Notes: generated by a model not told the origin, from the letters alone. A stretch of DNA of 64,000 nucleotides from Hyphomicrobium_A sp964493785 (GCA_964493785.1 CAZBPM010000011.1:69650-133649), one strand, 5' to 3'; counted from the first letter of the stretch, positions 47,980 to 57,223 are shown. Made by a program: numbers and translations.

Positions 47980-50181
47980 ATGGCAGGAACGGACGATCAA
48001 TTGCCCACAGGCGGCGGGAACGCCGGGGGAACCTATGGCTTTGCACGCGATATGCTGCAGCGAGCATCAGCAGGCTGCGCCAGCGTACTGGCTGGGCTGA
48101 ATTCGAGCCGCACCAAGATTAACAAAGCGCGTGCCGTAGCGGACGCCGCCATCGCCAACGCCACCAAGGCGCACGAGCGCCTGCGCGCGGCGCTTGAAAT
48201 CCTGCCGCAGGGCATCGTGTTCCTCGACAACGAGGGGCGCTACATCCTCTGGAACCAGAAATACACGGACATCTACAAGCGTAGCGCCGATCTCTTCAAA
48301 GTCGGTGCTCGCCTCGAAGATACCTTGCGCGTCGGTGTCACCCGCGGCGATTATCCCGATGCCGTCGGCCGCGAGGAAGAGTGGATCAAGCAGCGCCTGG
48401 ATCTCCTCTACAATCCTGGCGTGCCACACGAGCAGTTCCTGTCGGACGGCCGCTGCATACTCATCGAGGAACGCAAGACGAGCGACGGTGGCGTCATCGG
48501 CTTGCGCATGGACATCACTGCTCTCAAGCAGCGCGAGGCATCGTTCCGACTGCTCTTCGACGAAAATCCTGTGCCCATGTTCGTCATGGATAGGGAGACG
48601 CAGGGCTTCATCGCCGCCAACGCGGCCGCCCAGGCCCACTACGGCTACACCCTCGCGCAGTTGCTCGACCTGAAGCTGCACGACCTCCGCATCGAGCATG
48701 ACGAGCGGGTCGATGGCGCTGCCAGCCCGCTTGAGACGGAAGTCATCACCTCCAAGCATGCGACCAGCGACGGGCGCACGATCGAAGTGGTCGTCTTCTC
48801 GCGCATGCTGGATTATGAGGGCGTCCCCGCGGTCCTCATCGCCGTCGTCGACATCACCGAGCGCAAACTTGCAGAGGCGCGCATCGCCTTCATGGCGCAC
48901 CACGACGCGTTGACCGAGCTGCCCAACCGCGTGCTGTTCCGGCAGCACATGACCGATGCGCTCGCTCAGCGTGGCCGCATGGGCGGCTTTGTCGGCACGC
49001 TGTGTATCGATCTCGATAACTTCAAGCTGGTCAACGACACGCTGGGTCATCCGATCGGCGACCGCCTTCTTCAGGACGTTGCACAGCGCATAATGCGTGT
49101 CATCCGTTCACGCGACATGGCTGCCCGTCTTGGCGGCGACGAGTTCGCGGTGCTCGTTGCCGAGGCCAAGTCCCCGCTGGAGCTGGCCATGCTTGCACAG
49201 CGCCTGATCGATGCGGTGAGCGAGCCCTACATGGTCGAAGGGCATGCGCTCACGGTCGGCGCGACTATCGGCATTGCCGTCGCCCCGACTGACGGTGAGG
49301 ACGCAGATCGCCTCCTGCGCAACGCCGACCTCGCCCTGTATCGCGGAAAATCGGACGGCAGGTCGACGTTCCGCTTCTTCGAGCCGGAGATGGATGCCAA
49401 GGCACAGGCTCGTCGTCAGCTCGAAACCGACCTTCGCTCCGCCATCGCGGCGGAGACACTTGAGGTCCACTACCAGCCGCTGGTCGATCTCACGAACAAC
49501 GACGTCATCGGCTTCGAGGCACTGCTGCGCTGGCCGCACGCCACGCGCGGCTTTGTTCCCCCGTCCGAGTTCGTGCCCCTGGCGGAAGAAACCGGGCTCA
49601 TCACCGCGCTCGGCAACCTCGTATTGAAGCGCGCCTGCATCGACGCCAGCTATTGGCCAGAGCACATAAAGCTGGCCGTCAATCTTTCGCCTATGCAGTT
49701 CCGCTTCGGCAACGTGTTCGCCAACGTCAAGGACGCGCTCAAGGTATCCGGGCTTGCGCCCAATCGGCTCGACCTGGAGATCACCGAAAGCGTCCTGCTC
49801 GATCGCACCGATCAGGTGATCGCGCATCTGCACGCGCTGCGCGCACTGGGCGTCAGAATCTCAATGGACGACTTCGGCACCGGCTACTCTTCGCTGAGCT
49901 ATCTGCGGTCCTTCCCGTTCGACAAGATCAAGATCGACCGGTCCTTCGTGCACGACCTGCAGGGTAATCCCGGAACGCTCGCCATCGTTCGCGCGATACT
50001 CGGCCTCGCAACCGGCCTCGATATGAAAGTTGTCGCCGAGGGCATCGAGACTCAAGCCGACCTCGCATGCCTCGCAGCCGAGGGCTGCAAGGAGGGGCAG
50101 GGCTTCTACTTCAGCGAGGCACGCCCGCAGGCAGAAGTGATAAGGCTGCTGGCCGATCAGCAGGAGCGCCGTGTCGCCTGA
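47980..50181 (+). CDS. PAS-PAS-GGDEF-EAL bifunctional c-di-GMP protein
   Basis: 733 residues, cytoplasmic. A PAS-like domain around residues 65-190 ('ALEILPQGIVFLDNEGRYIL' and 'WNQKYTDIYKRSADLFKVGA'), a second at ~190-300 ('FRLLFDENPVPMFVMDRETQ'), then GGDEF with an intact active site in 'DMAARLGGDEFAVLVAEAKS' and 'LCIDLDNFKLVNDTLGHPIG', then EAL with 'NNDVIGFEALLRWPHATRGF', 'LDLEITESVLLDRTDQ' and 'ISMDDFGTGYSSLSYLRSFP'. Both catalytic signatures are complete, so it may make or degrade c-di-GMP depending on PAS input. Relevant to motility-surface switching in this flagellar neighbourhood. Start: first ATG with a purine-rich lead. Confidence 0.93.
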   Translation: MAGTDDQLPTGGGNAGGTYGFARDMLQRASAGCASVLAGLNSSRTKINKARAVADAAIANATKAHERLRAALEILPQGIVFLDNEGRYILWNQKYTDIYKRSADLFKVGARLEDTLRVGVTRGDYPDAVGREEEWIKQRLDLLYNPGVPHEQFLSDGRCILIEERKTSDGGVIGLRMDITALKQREASFRLLFDENPVPMFVMDRETQGFIAANAAAQAHYGYTLAQLLDLKLHDLRIEHDERVDGAASPLETEVITSKHATSDGRTIEVVVFSRMLDYEGVPAVLIAVVDITERKLAEARIAFMAHHDALTELPNRVLFRQHMTDALAQRGRMGGFVGTLCIDLDNFKLVNDTLGHPIGDRLLQDVAQRIMRVIRSRDMAARLGGDEFAVLVAEAKSPLELAMLAQRLIDAVSEPYMVEGHALTVGATIGIAVAPTDGEDADRLLRNADLALYRGKSDGRSTFRFFEPEMDAKAQARRQLETDLRSAIAAETLEVHYQPLVDLTNNDVIGFEALLRWPHATRGFVPPSEFVPLAEETGLITALGNLVLKRACIDASYWPEHIKLAVNLSPMQFRFGNVFANVKDALKVSGLAPNRLDLEITESVLLDRTDQVIAHLHALRALGVRISMDDFGTGYSSLSYLRSFPFDKIKIDRSFVHDLQGNPGTLAIVRAILGLATGLDMKVVAEGIETQADLACLAAEGCKEGQGFYFSEARPQAEVIRLLADQQERRVA

Positions 50182-50189
50182 TCGGGCGG

Positions 50190-51284
50190 CTACTTTCTCT
50201 CACGGGCAAGGAGCGCGCGTTTGCGCTCGACGCCCCAGCGGTAGCCAGTGAGCTTGCCGTCGCCGCCCACGACGCGATGGCAGGGCACGGCTACCGCAAC
50301 TGGATTGGCCCCGCACGCCGCTCCCACGGCACGCACCGCGCTGGGCTTTCCGATCCGCCGCGCGATGTCGCCATAAGTGGCCGTCTCGCCGAGCGGGATG
50401 TCGCGCAACGCCGACCAGACCAGATGCTGGAACGCAGTGCCTCGTATATCCAGCGGTAGGGCGGCGGCCTTCTCGGGCATCTCTATACCGGCGACGACCT
50501 CGGCCAGCAGCGGACCTAGACTGTCACCGGCTTCGCTCAGCGCGGCGTTGGGAAAGCGCTGGGCAAGCTCGCCCCGCAGCGCATCCTCGTCATCGCCCAA
50601 AAAGATGGCGCACACGCCAACGTCGGTCGTGCCGGAGAGCACCAGCCCCAGCGAGCTGCGCGCGATGGCATACCGAATGCTCATGCCACGCCCGCCCGCG
50701 CGAAAAATCTGCGGCGCCATTCCCAGTGCATGTCGCGCGCCCTCGTAGAAGCGGCTGCTCGATTGAAATCCGGCCGCATAAGCCGCGTCGGTCACCGACA
50801 CGCTGTTCCCGAGCGCGGTGCGCGCTCGCTCGTTGCGGCAGGCGTTGGCGTAGGCTTTCGGCGTGACGCCGGTCACCGCCTTGAACAACCGCTGAAAGTG
50901 GAAGCGGCTGAGCCCGGCCGTCGCGGCCAGCGCTTCCAGATCGGGGGCCGTGTCCGCATTCTCGATCTGCCGGCAGGCGGCGGCGATCAACTTTGCCCGT
51001 GCGTCGCCGCGAGCATCATTCCGCGGCCTGCACCGCTTGCACGCCCTGAACCCGGCAGCCTCTGCGTCGTCGCACGTCGCATGAAAACGCACGTTTCCCC
51101 TCAGAGGCCGGCGCGCGCTGCACGAGGGACGGCAATAGACGCCGGTCGTCGCCACCGAATAGTAGAAGGTGCCGTCGCTCGTCGCGTCGCGATCGAGCAC
51201 CGCCTGCCACCGCGTCGCGTCCGTCGGCGTGCCGGCGGTGCCGGTGCTGGCGGCAAGGGTTGCTTTGATGGTCGTCCGTTTCAT
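50190..51284 (-). CDS. ada: Ada-type methylated-DNA repair regulator
   Basis: 364 residues from ATG 51284; an ATG six codons upstream (51302) is possible. Three functional parts: N-terminal zinc/phosphotriester-accepting domain 'TTGVYCRPSCSARRPLRGNV' and 'EAAGFRACKRCRPRNDARGD'; a central AraC-type helix-turn-helix 'LSRFHFQRLFKAVTGVTPKA' and 'SVTDAAYAAGFQSSSRFYEG'; and a C-terminal alkyl transfer domain with the reactive Cys in 'VAVAVPCHRVVGGDGKLTGY' (P-C-H-R). Removes O6-methylguanine/O4-methylthymine and activates its own regulon. Convergent with the upstream c-di-GMP gene. Confidence 0.95.
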   Translation of the reverse strand: MKRTTIKATLAASTGTAGTPTDATRWQAVLDRDATSDGTFYYSVATTGVYCRPSCSARRPLRGNVRFHATCDDAEAAGFRACKRCRPRNDARGDARAKLIAAACRQIENADTAPDLEALAATAGLSRFHFQRLFKAVTGVTPKAYANACRNERARTALGNSVSVTDAAYAAGFQSSSRFYEGARHALGMAPQIFRAGGRGMSIRYAIARSSLGLVLSGTTDVGVCAIFLGDDEDALRGELAQRFPNAALSEAGDSLGPLLAEVVAGIEMPEKAAALPLDIRGTAFQHLVWSALRDIPLGETATYGDIARRIGKPSAVRAVGAACGANPVAVAVPCHRVVGGDGKLTGYRWGVERKRALLARERK

Positions 51285-51349
51285 GCCGGGAGCATAGCGC
51301 ATGGGCTATCTGGCGCATCCCGTTCCTTGCGCACCAATCCACCGCGCCG

Positions 51350-51892
51350 TCAGGGCGACGTAGCGCCGGCAGAGGCGGCCACGCCTAGCCCGGCCAGCCC
51401 TTTGTCCATCTCGTTACCCATCATTTTCTTGCCGTTGAAGACGACGCAGATCGCCTTGGCGATGAAGTTCTGCTCGCCGCTCATGCGCCACGTCACGTGC
51501 GTGCGCTCGCCCTCCGGCTTCAGCTCGAACTTCGAGCTGCTCGTGTTCTCGAACGGCTTTGAGAAATCGACCCTGATATCGACGGCCTCGTCCGGCCGGC
51601 TATCGACGATCGTCATGCTGCCTTCGCCGATCTTTTCGTTGCCGGACCACTTGAACGACGCCCCTTTGCCGCTGGCAGGACCTTCGAACGCGATCTTCGC
51701 ATTTGGGTCGATCTTGGCCCATGGCGACCACGCATCCCAGCGGTGCAGGTCGTCGATCTGCGCAAATACCTTCGAGGGCGGGGCGTTCACGGTCAACTGT
51801 CGCTCGACCACGAGCACGTCGGGCTGCATCGCGACGTATGCGGCGAATGCAGCGATGACCACGACAAGGCCAGCCAAAATCTTTTTGAACAT
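51350..51892 (-). CDS. Membrane-anchored SRPBCC-domain protein
   Basis: 180 residues. N-terminal anchor 'ILAGLVVVIAAFAAYVAMQP', then a START/SRPBCC fold: 'ERQLTVNAPPSKVFAQIDDL', 'HRWDAWSPWAKIDPNAKIAF', 'GASFKWSGNEKIGEGSMTIV', 'HVTWRMSGEQNFIAKAICVV'. The same protein family is common in Alphaproteobacteria as 'SRPBCC family protein'. Binds an unknown hydrophobic ligand. Separate from Ada by 65 bp on the same strand. Confidence 0.85.
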   Translation of the reverse strand: MFKKILAGLVVVIAAFAAYVAMQPDVLVVERQLTVNAPPSKVFAQIDDLHRWDAWSPWAKIDPNAKIAFEGPASGKGASFKWSGNEKIGEGSMTIVDSRPDEAVDIRVDFSKPFENTSSSKFELKPEGERTHVTWRMSGEQNFIAKAICVVFNGKKMMGNEMDKGLAGLGVAASAGATSP

Positions 51893-51971
51893 GCGAACCC
51901 TCTAGCGCTTTTAAGGCTCGCCTGTGCCAGCTCATTCTGGCGACACGGCGACCGTCGCAGCGTGGCCGTCT

Positions 51972-52193
51972 TTAGCGCGTCCGACGCGTGGTTGCGCGAT
52001 CAAACGCTTCCTGCTCCGCCTGTGAGCACCAAGGATTGCCGTAATACCCGAACCGAGCGTTGAGCCGCGTGCAATCCTTGACCACCGGAGCCGGCTTCCA
52101 CGCCGGTGCCTTGGTCCGCTTGCCCGCTTCGGCATCGGCCGAATATAGGCCGGCGCCTGCTAGGGCGAGCGCCAGGAGAATGAGAGGTCGCAT
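51972..52193 (-). CDS. Small secreted protein with two Cys
   Basis: 73 residues with a convincing GGAGACC ribosome site. Signal peptide 'MRPLILLALALAGAGLYSAD'. Mature ~50 residues are basic with 'KDCTRLNARFGYYGNPWCSQ', giving two Cys that could pair. Same-strand neighbour of proA (18 bp before it in genome order, downstream in transcription). Family not recognised; short secreted proteins with this layout are frequent in Hyphomicrobiales. Confidence 0.65.
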   Translation of the reverse strand: MRPLILLALALAGAGLYSADAEAGKRTKAPAWKPAPVVKDCTRLNARFGYYGNPWCSQAEQEAFDRATTRRTR

Positions 52194-52211
52194 CGGCGGT
52201 CTCCTTCGAGT

Positions 52212-53498
52212 TTAGCTGGGCCGGATCTGGCCGTTCCCCCGCACGAGATATTTGAAGCTCGTCAGTTGCTCGACACCGACCGGCCCGCGCGCATGCAGCT
52301 TGCCCGTCGCGATGCCGATCTCGCCGCCGAAACCGAACTCGCCGCCGTCGGCGAACTGCGTCGAAGCGTTGTGCAGCACGATCGCCGAGTCGACTTCGCG
52401 CATGAAGCGATCGGCGGTCTCGTCGTTGGCCGTGATGATCGCGTCGGTGTGCTGCGTGCCATAGCGCGCAATGTGCCCGATCGCCCCCTCGACGCCATCG
52501 ACGACCTTCGCCGAAATGATCGCGTCAAGATACTCAGTCGACCAGTCCGCATCATTCGCTGGCTTGACGCGGGCGTCGGCTTTCTGTGCCGTTTCATCGC
52601 CGCGCACTTCGCAACCGGCATCGAGCAGTGCCGAAACCAGCGTCGGCAGAAACTGCGCCGGCGCCGCGCGATCTACCAGTAGCGTCTCGGTGGAGCCGCA
52701 TACGCCCGTCCGCCGCATCTTCGCGTTGATGGCGACGGCTACCGCCATCTCGAGATCGGCATCCTTGTCGACATATGTGTGGCACAGCCCTTCCAGGTGC
52801 GCGAACACCGGAACGCGGGCTTCCTTCTGCACCCGCTCGACCAAGCTCTTGCCGCCCCGCGGCACGATCACGTCGATGGCGCCGTCCAATCCTGTCAGCA
52901 TGTGTCCCACGGCTGCCCGATCGGGCGTCGGCACGAGCTGGATCGCAGCCTCGGGGAGGCCCGCACTCTTTAGTCCGGCAACCAGCGCCGCATGGATTGC
53001 CTGCGCCGAGTTGAGACTTTCTGAGCCGGCACGCAGGATCGCGGCATTCCCGGCCTTCACCGCCAATGCCCCAGCATCGGCCGTCACGTTCGGACGGCTC
53101 TCGAAAATGATGCCGATTGTGCCAATCGGCACGCGCACGCGCTGCAGCGTCAGCCCGTTGGGCCGCGTCCACTCCGCCAGCACCGTGCCGACGGGGTCCG
53201 CTAGCTCGGCGATTTCATCGACGCCGTCCGCCATCGCCGCAATCCGCGCCTCGTTGAGCAGCAGGCGGTCGATGAAAGCAGCAGGGCGCCCGGCGGCACG
53301 CGCGGCCGCAAGGTCTTTCTCATTCGCCGCTAAGATGGCCGGTGCCGCCTCGCGCAACGCCTTCGCCGCAGCGTGCAGGGCTTCCGACTTCGCACCCGGA
53401 CTGGCCAGCGCCAACTGACGCGAAGCCTCACGCGCGCGCCTGCCGATGGCCAGCATCGTGTCCTCGGTCGATGTATCGATGCGTGCGGGGCTGTTCAT
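52212..53498 (-). CDS. proA: ProA, gamma-glutamyl phosphate reductase
   Basis: 428 residues. Aldehyde-dehydrogenase-fold family text: 'GLTLQRVRVPIGTIGIIFES' and 'RPNVTADAGALAVKAGNAAI', 'LDGAIDVIVPRGGKSLVERV', catalytic Cys in 'KMRRTGVCGSTETLLVDRAA' (G-V-C-G-S-T-E-T), and the end 'EFGFGGEIGIATGKLHARGP'. Converts gamma-glutamyl phosphate to glutamate semialdehyde in proline synthesis. Follows proB by 36 bp, an ordinary proBA pair. Confidence 0.97.
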   Translation of the reverse strand: MNSPARIDTSTEDTMLAIGRRAREASRQLALASPGAKSEALHAAAKALREAAPAILAANEKDLAAARAAGRPAAFIDRLLLNEARIAAMADGVDEIAELADPVGTVLAEWTRPNGLTLQRVRVPIGTIGIIFESRPNVTADAGALAVKAGNAAILRAGSESLNSAQAIHAALVAGLKSAGLPEAAIQLVPTPDRAAVGHMLTGLDGAIDVIVPRGGKSLVERVQKEARVPVFAHLEGLCHTYVDKDADLEMAVAVAINAKMRRTGVCGSTETLLVDRAAPAQFLPTLVSALLDAGCEVRGDETAQKADARVKPANDADWSTEYLDAIISAKVVDGVEGAIGHIARYGTQHTDAIITANDETADRFMREVDSAIVLHNASTQFADGGEFGFGGEIGIATGKLHARGPVGVEQLTSFKYLVRGNGQIRPS

Positions 53499-53534
53499 GC
53501 GCTCCAGTGTCCCGATTCCGAGGTTCGCCGGCCT

Positions 53535-54692
53535 CTAGCTCCGATGCAGGGCCATGTCGTCCCGGTGGATCAGCTCATCACACCGCGACACCCCTAATAT
53601 AGTGGCGATCTCCGAGCTTTTCTTGCCGATGATGCGCTCGGCGTCCGTGCGGGTGTAGGCGATGAGGCCACGCCCAAGTTCCCGGCCATCCGGCGCCCGA
53701 ATGACCACGGCATCGCCCCGCTGGAAATGACCCTCGACCTTCGAGACTCCCGCTGGGAGCAGGCTCTTGCCGGCCGCAAGCGCCGTCATGGCCCCGGCAT
53801 CGACATAAACGTAGCCCTTCGGCTCGAGCTGGCCGGAGATCCAGCGCTTTCGCGCCGTGATCGGGTCCGAATGGGCGAGGAACCACGTGCAGGGCGCCCC
53901 TTCCCCAATAGAGCGCAGCGGGTTCATCACCTTGCCGCTGGCGATGACCATGTGCGTTCCCCCGCCGAGCGCGATCTTCCCCGCCTCGACCTTGGTCTTC
54001 ATGCCGCCCTTGGACAGCTCCGTGCCGACGTCGCCAGCCATCGCCTCGATCTCGGGCGTGACCGAGGTCACGATATCGAGCCGCACCGCATTGGCGTTGG
54101 CATTGGGCGGAGCCGTATAAAGCCCGTCGATGTCGGACAGCAGCACCAGGCAATCGGCCGACACCATGGAGGCAACGCGCGCCGACAGCCGGTCGTTGTC
54201 GCCGTAGCGGATTTCGGCGGTTGCCACCGTGTCATTCTCGTTGACCACCGGCACCGCCTTCAGCTCGAGGAGCGTCTCGATGGTGTGGCGGGCGTTGAGA
54301 TAGCGCGTGCGCTCCTCGGTGTCCCCGAGTGTCAGCAGGATCTGCGCCGCAACGAGACCGCGCGCGCCGAACATCTCCTGGTACGCGTGAGCGAGGCTGA
54401 TCTGGCCCACCGCCGCCGCCGCCTGGCTCTGCTCCAGCTCCAGCGGACCCTTCGGCAACTTCAGCGTGTGGCGGCCGAGCGCGATGGCGCCTGACGACAC
54501 CAGCACCACCTCTTTGCCGGCACGCGTGAGGGCCGCGACGTCGTCCAGTAGCGAGGCGAGCCATTCCGCCTTAAGCGTGCCGGTGGCGCGGTCGGTCAGC
54601 AGCGCCGACCCGATCTTGACGACCACGCGCCGGGCATTGGTCCACTCGTCGCGCACGGCGCTCGTGGAGGCTGTTTTTGCTTCAGTCATCAT
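53535..54692 (-). CDS. proB: ProB, glutamate 5-kinase
   Basis: 385 residues from ATG 54692; a second ATG follows immediately, and a GTG nine codons upstream (54719) cannot be excluded. Amino-acid-kinase domain: 'RRVVVKIGSALLTDRATGTL', 'EVVLVSSGAIALGRHTLKLP', 'VPVVNENDTVATAEIRYGDN' and 'ADCLVLLSDIDGLYTAPPNA'. A C-terminal PUA domain runs from about residue 280 ('GQLEPKGYVYVDAGAMTALA'). Phosphorylates glutamate, first step to proline. Two stacked hairpins lie upstream at 54784-54821. Confidence 0.96.
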   Translation of the reverse strand: MMTEAKTASTSAVRDEWTNARRVVVKIGSALLTDRATGTLKAEWLASLLDDVAALTRAGKEVVLVSSGAIALGRHTLKLPKGPLELEQSQAAAAVGQISLAHAYQEMFGARGLVAAQILLTLGDTEERTRYLNARHTIETLLELKAVPVVNENDTVATAEIRYGDNDRLSARVASMVSADCLVLLSDIDGLYTAPPNANANAVRLDIVTSVTPEIEAMAGDVGTELSKGGMKTKVEAGKIALGGGTHMVIASGKVMNPLRSIGEGAPCTWFLAHSDPITARKRWISGQLEPKGYVYVDAGAMTALAAGKSLLPAGVSKVEGHFQRGDAVVIRAPDGRELGRGLIAYTRTDAERIIGKKSSEIATILGVSRCDELIHRDDMALHRS

Positions 54693-54783
54693 GGTTTGCG
54701 CTTGCAGGTCGGGCTTCACGAAAGGTTTGAGCCAGCCTGATAGCCCAGCCGGGCCAAAAGCGGTAGCCTTCCCCCAAAAAAGC

Positions 54784-54821
54784 GGGCCGACAGGCCCCAG
54801 AGATTAGGGGCCGACAGGCCC
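54784..54821. repeat. Twin identical hairpins between proB and WD40 gene
   Basis: GGGCCGACAGGCCC occurs at 54784-54797 and again at 54808-54821, each a 5-bp stem with a GACA loop on the + strand. On the - strand the proB-proximal copy is followed by GC and six T residues, so it reads as a rho-independent terminator pointing toward proB, about 90 bp ahead of its start. It may be an attenuator for proBA, or end an unannotated short transcript. It lies in the divergent region between proB and the WD40 gene. Confidence 0.7.
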
Positions 54822-54889
54822 TGAGCGTGGCGCTGAATAAAGAAAAGCTGCCCTTGCGGGGCGGCGCGTCGACGCTCGGGGGAAGCCCA

Positions 54890-56014
54890 ATGACCAGACT
54901 TCGCAGCCTGCTCGCTCAATTGCTATCGCTCGTGGCTATCGCCGCGTCGTTCGCGCCCTGCGCCATGGCCGGTGCCGCAGCGCCGGACACGGCACCCCCG
55001 GCGGTCGTTTTCAAGGGCCACACCGCCGACCTCGGCAGTGCGGCCTACAGTCCTGACGGCACCAGGGTCGTGACCGCATCGAGCGATCACACGGCGCGCA
55101 TATGGGACGCCCAATCCGGCGCCGAACTCATGAAACTCGAAGGACACTCCGAGGCGGTCCGCAACGCCGCTTTCAGTCCTGACGGCAAGCGTATCGTCAC
55201 CGCCTCGCGTGACGGCAGCGCCAAGATCTGGGATGTGACCAGCGGCGCCGCCATGCAGACGCTCGAGGGCCACGCCGGCATGCTGGAGTACGCCGCATGG
55301 AGCCCCGACGGCACGCGCGTCGTCACGGCATCCCGGGACAAGCGAGCGACGGTCTGGGATGCCTCCAGCGGCAAGGTCGTCGCCGAGCTGCTCGGCCATA
55401 CCAGCCCCGTGATGCGGGCCGTCTTCAGCCCCGACGGCAAGCGCGTCGTGACCGCATCGACCGACAAGACCGCCCGCATTTGGGATGCAGCGACCGGAGC
55501 CCCGCTCGCAACCCTGATGGGTCACCAGCGCATGGTCCTTGGCGTGCAATTCGACGCCAAGGGTGAGCGCGTTGCCACCGCCGGCAGCGACGAGACCGGC
55601 GCCATCTGGAACGCCAGCACGGGCGAACGGCTGGCAACCCTCAGCGGCCACGAGCGTGGCGTCCTGCATATCGAGTTCAGCGCCGACGGAAGCCGCATCC
55701 TCACCACATCGAGCGACCGGACCGCGCGCATCTGGGATGCCAGCAACGGCGCCTTGCTGTTCACGCTGGGCGGCCACGGACGCCCGGTCATGGATGGTGC
55801 CTTCAGTCCGGACGGCAAGCTCGCGGCGACGGCGTCCCACGACAAGAACGTACGAATCTGGGATGTAGCCAGCGGCAAGCTCCTGGCGACACTGCCGACC
55901 GGCGGCAGCGAGGTGCAGACGGTGGCCTTCAGCCCCAACGGCACCCACATCCTCGCGGCCTCGTTCGACGGACAGGCGCGCATTTGGGATATCTCAAGCT
56001 ACAAGCCGAAGTGA
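54890..56014 (+). CDS. Exported WD40 beta-propeller protein
   Basis: 374 residues from ATG 54890 with GGGGGAAG upstream; an in-frame start at 54827 would lie beside the hairpins. Signal peptide (hydrophobic residues ~9-27, ending 'CAMAGAAAPD'). Eight WD repeats, each of the form 'GHxxxVxxAAFSPDGKRVVT' then 'ASxDxTARIWDAxSG', cover almost the entire mature protein. The near-uniform repeats suggest recent internal amplification. Bacterial secreted propellers are usually protein-binding platforms; the partner is unknown. The next gene starts 7 bp after its stop. Confidence 0.9.
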   Translation: MTRLRSLLAQLLSLVAIAASFAPCAMAGAAAPDTAPPAVVFKGHTADLGSAAYSPDGTRVVTASSDHTARIWDAQSGAELMKLEGHSEAVRNAAFSPDGKRIVTASRDGSAKIWDVTSGAAMQTLEGHAGMLEYAAWSPDGTRVVTASRDKRATVWDASSGKVVAELLGHTSPVMRAVFSPDGKRVVTASTDKTARIWDAATGAPLATLMGHQRMVLGVQFDAKGERVATAGSDETGAIWNASTGERLATLSGHERGVLHIEFSADGSRILTTSSDRTARIWDASNGALLFTLGGHGRPVMDGAFSPDGKLAATASHDKNVRIWDVASGKLLATLPTGGSEVQTVAFSPNGTHILAASFDGQARIWDISSYKPK

Positions 56015-56020
56015 GAATGC

Positions 56021-56614
56021 ATGTCTGAAGTCGTCCACATCTACGAGAACAACGCCGCTGCCTTCGACCAGGACCGCGGCCGCCAGCTCATGGAGGCGAA
56101 TTACCTCGATGCGCTGCTGACTGCGCTCGCGCCAACGCGCCGTGTGCTCGACGTCGGCTGCGGCGCGGGGGAGCCTATAGCCCGCTACCTGATCGACAAC
56201 GGCTGCACCGTGACCGGCATCGACGCGGCATCCGCGATGACGGCGCTATGTGCCACCCGCTTCCCCGCCATGACGTGGATCACCGCCGACATGCGCGGGC
56301 TGAACCTTGGCGCGCGCTTCGACGCCATCGTCGCCTGGGACAGCTTCTTTCATCTCACGTGCGAGGCGCAGAGAGAGATGTTCCCGACCTTCCGCGATCA
56401 TATCGCGCCCGGCGGCCTGCTGCTGTTCACGTCGGGACCCCGGCACGGCGAGGCCATCGGCGAGCTGTTTGGAGAGCGCCTCTATCACGCCAGCCTGTCG
56501 GCCGACGAATACCGCAGCCTGCTGGATGAGAACGGCTTCGACGTGCGCATCCACGCGATCGAGGACCCCGATTGTGGTGGTCACACGGTCTGGATGGCGC
56601 AGTCCCGCAGCTAG
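56021..56614 (+). CDS. Class I SAM-dependent methyltransferase
   Basis: 197 residues. Rossmann-type SAM site 'RRVLDVGCGAGEPIARYLID' (D-V-G-C-G-A-G), 'CTVTGIDAASAMTALCATRF', 'WITADMRGLNLGARFDAIVA', 'WDSFFHLTCEAQREMFPTFR' and 'GGLLLFTSGPRHGEAIGELF'. Motif order is that of UbiE/TrmB-like small-molecule methyltransferases. Substrate unknown. The stop overlaps the convergent HdeD-family gene by four bases. Confidence 0.9.
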   Translation: MSEVVHIYENNAAAFDQDRGRQLMEANYLDALLTALAPTRRVLDVGCGAGEPIARYLIDNGCTVTGIDAASAMTALCATRFPAMTWITADMRGLNLGARFDAIVAWDSFFHLTCEAQREMFPTFRDHIAPGGLLLFTSGPRHGEAIGELFGERLYHASLSADEYRSLLDENGFDVRIHAIEDPDCGGHTVWMAQSRS

Positions 56615-57171
56615 TCGGCTGCGCGGCGCACTTCCATCGCAAGAAGCGTCAGGCTGATGCCCTGCAGCAGCAGCGCGGCGCCGACGATGGTGCCGAGCGT
56701 CCAACCTGCAGACGACGGCAGGTCGAACAGGATCAGCAGGCCCGCGACAATCGAAATCACCGCCGAAAGGACCAGCCAGCGACGGCTCGCGACATCGCCG
56801 ACGCCGCCGCCGACCATAAGCGACGTGATGCCCTGCGCCACCAGTGTCGCGGCGACGATCATCGTCAGCGAGAGCAGGCCCACAGTCGGATAGACGAAAA
56901 TCAGTATGCCGCCGATGATGAAGATCGCGCCGCCCAGGATCTGCCAGCCTGCATGGCTCCAGTCGCCGGCCTTGATCCCGTGCATGAGCTGAAAGATGCC
57001 GGCCGCGACCATCGCCGCGGCGATCCAGATCTCGGTCGTCAGCGAGGCCGTCACCACGCCCATCGGCGTCGTCAGGATGAGGAAGCCGAACAGCATGAGC
57101 ACGATGCCGAGGGCCAGCAGCCAGCCCCAGCTCTGATGCAGCTTCGAGCGCAGTCCCTTGGTCTCGGTCAT
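56611..57171 (-). CDS. HdeD-family multipass membrane protein
   Basis: 186 residues from ATG 57171, with GGGGC upstream; the frame is open further upstream but the text becomes Arg-rich. Six membrane helices in three pairs, a DUF308 hallmark: 'WGWLLALGIVLMLFGFLILT', 'IWIAAAMVAAGIFQLMHGIK', 'GGAIFIIGGILIFVYPTVGL', 'LVAQGITSLMVGGGVGDVAS', 'WLVLSAVISIVAGLLILFDL', 'LGTIVGAALLLQGISLTLLA'. HdeD in E. coli is acid-stress related; a function here is not known. Confidence 0.88.
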   Translation of the reverse strand: MTETKGLRSKLHQSWGWLLALGIVLMLFGFLILTTPMGVVTASLTTEIWIAAAMVAAGIFQLMHGIKAGDWSHAGWQILGGAIFIIGGILIFVYPTVGLLSLTMIVAATLVAQGITSLMVGGGVGDVASRRWLVLSAVISIVAGLLILFDLPSSAGWTLGTIVGAALLLQGISLTLLAMEVRRAAD

Positions 57172-57223
57172 CGATAGCCCCACGGCGAGTGTCTGGTTGC
57201 CCGCGGGATAGCATGTCATCTGC

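Noticed and set aside
47859..48122. Small + strand frame before the GGDEF-EAL gene
   Set aside because: Overlaps that gene in another frame and has no recognisable protein features.
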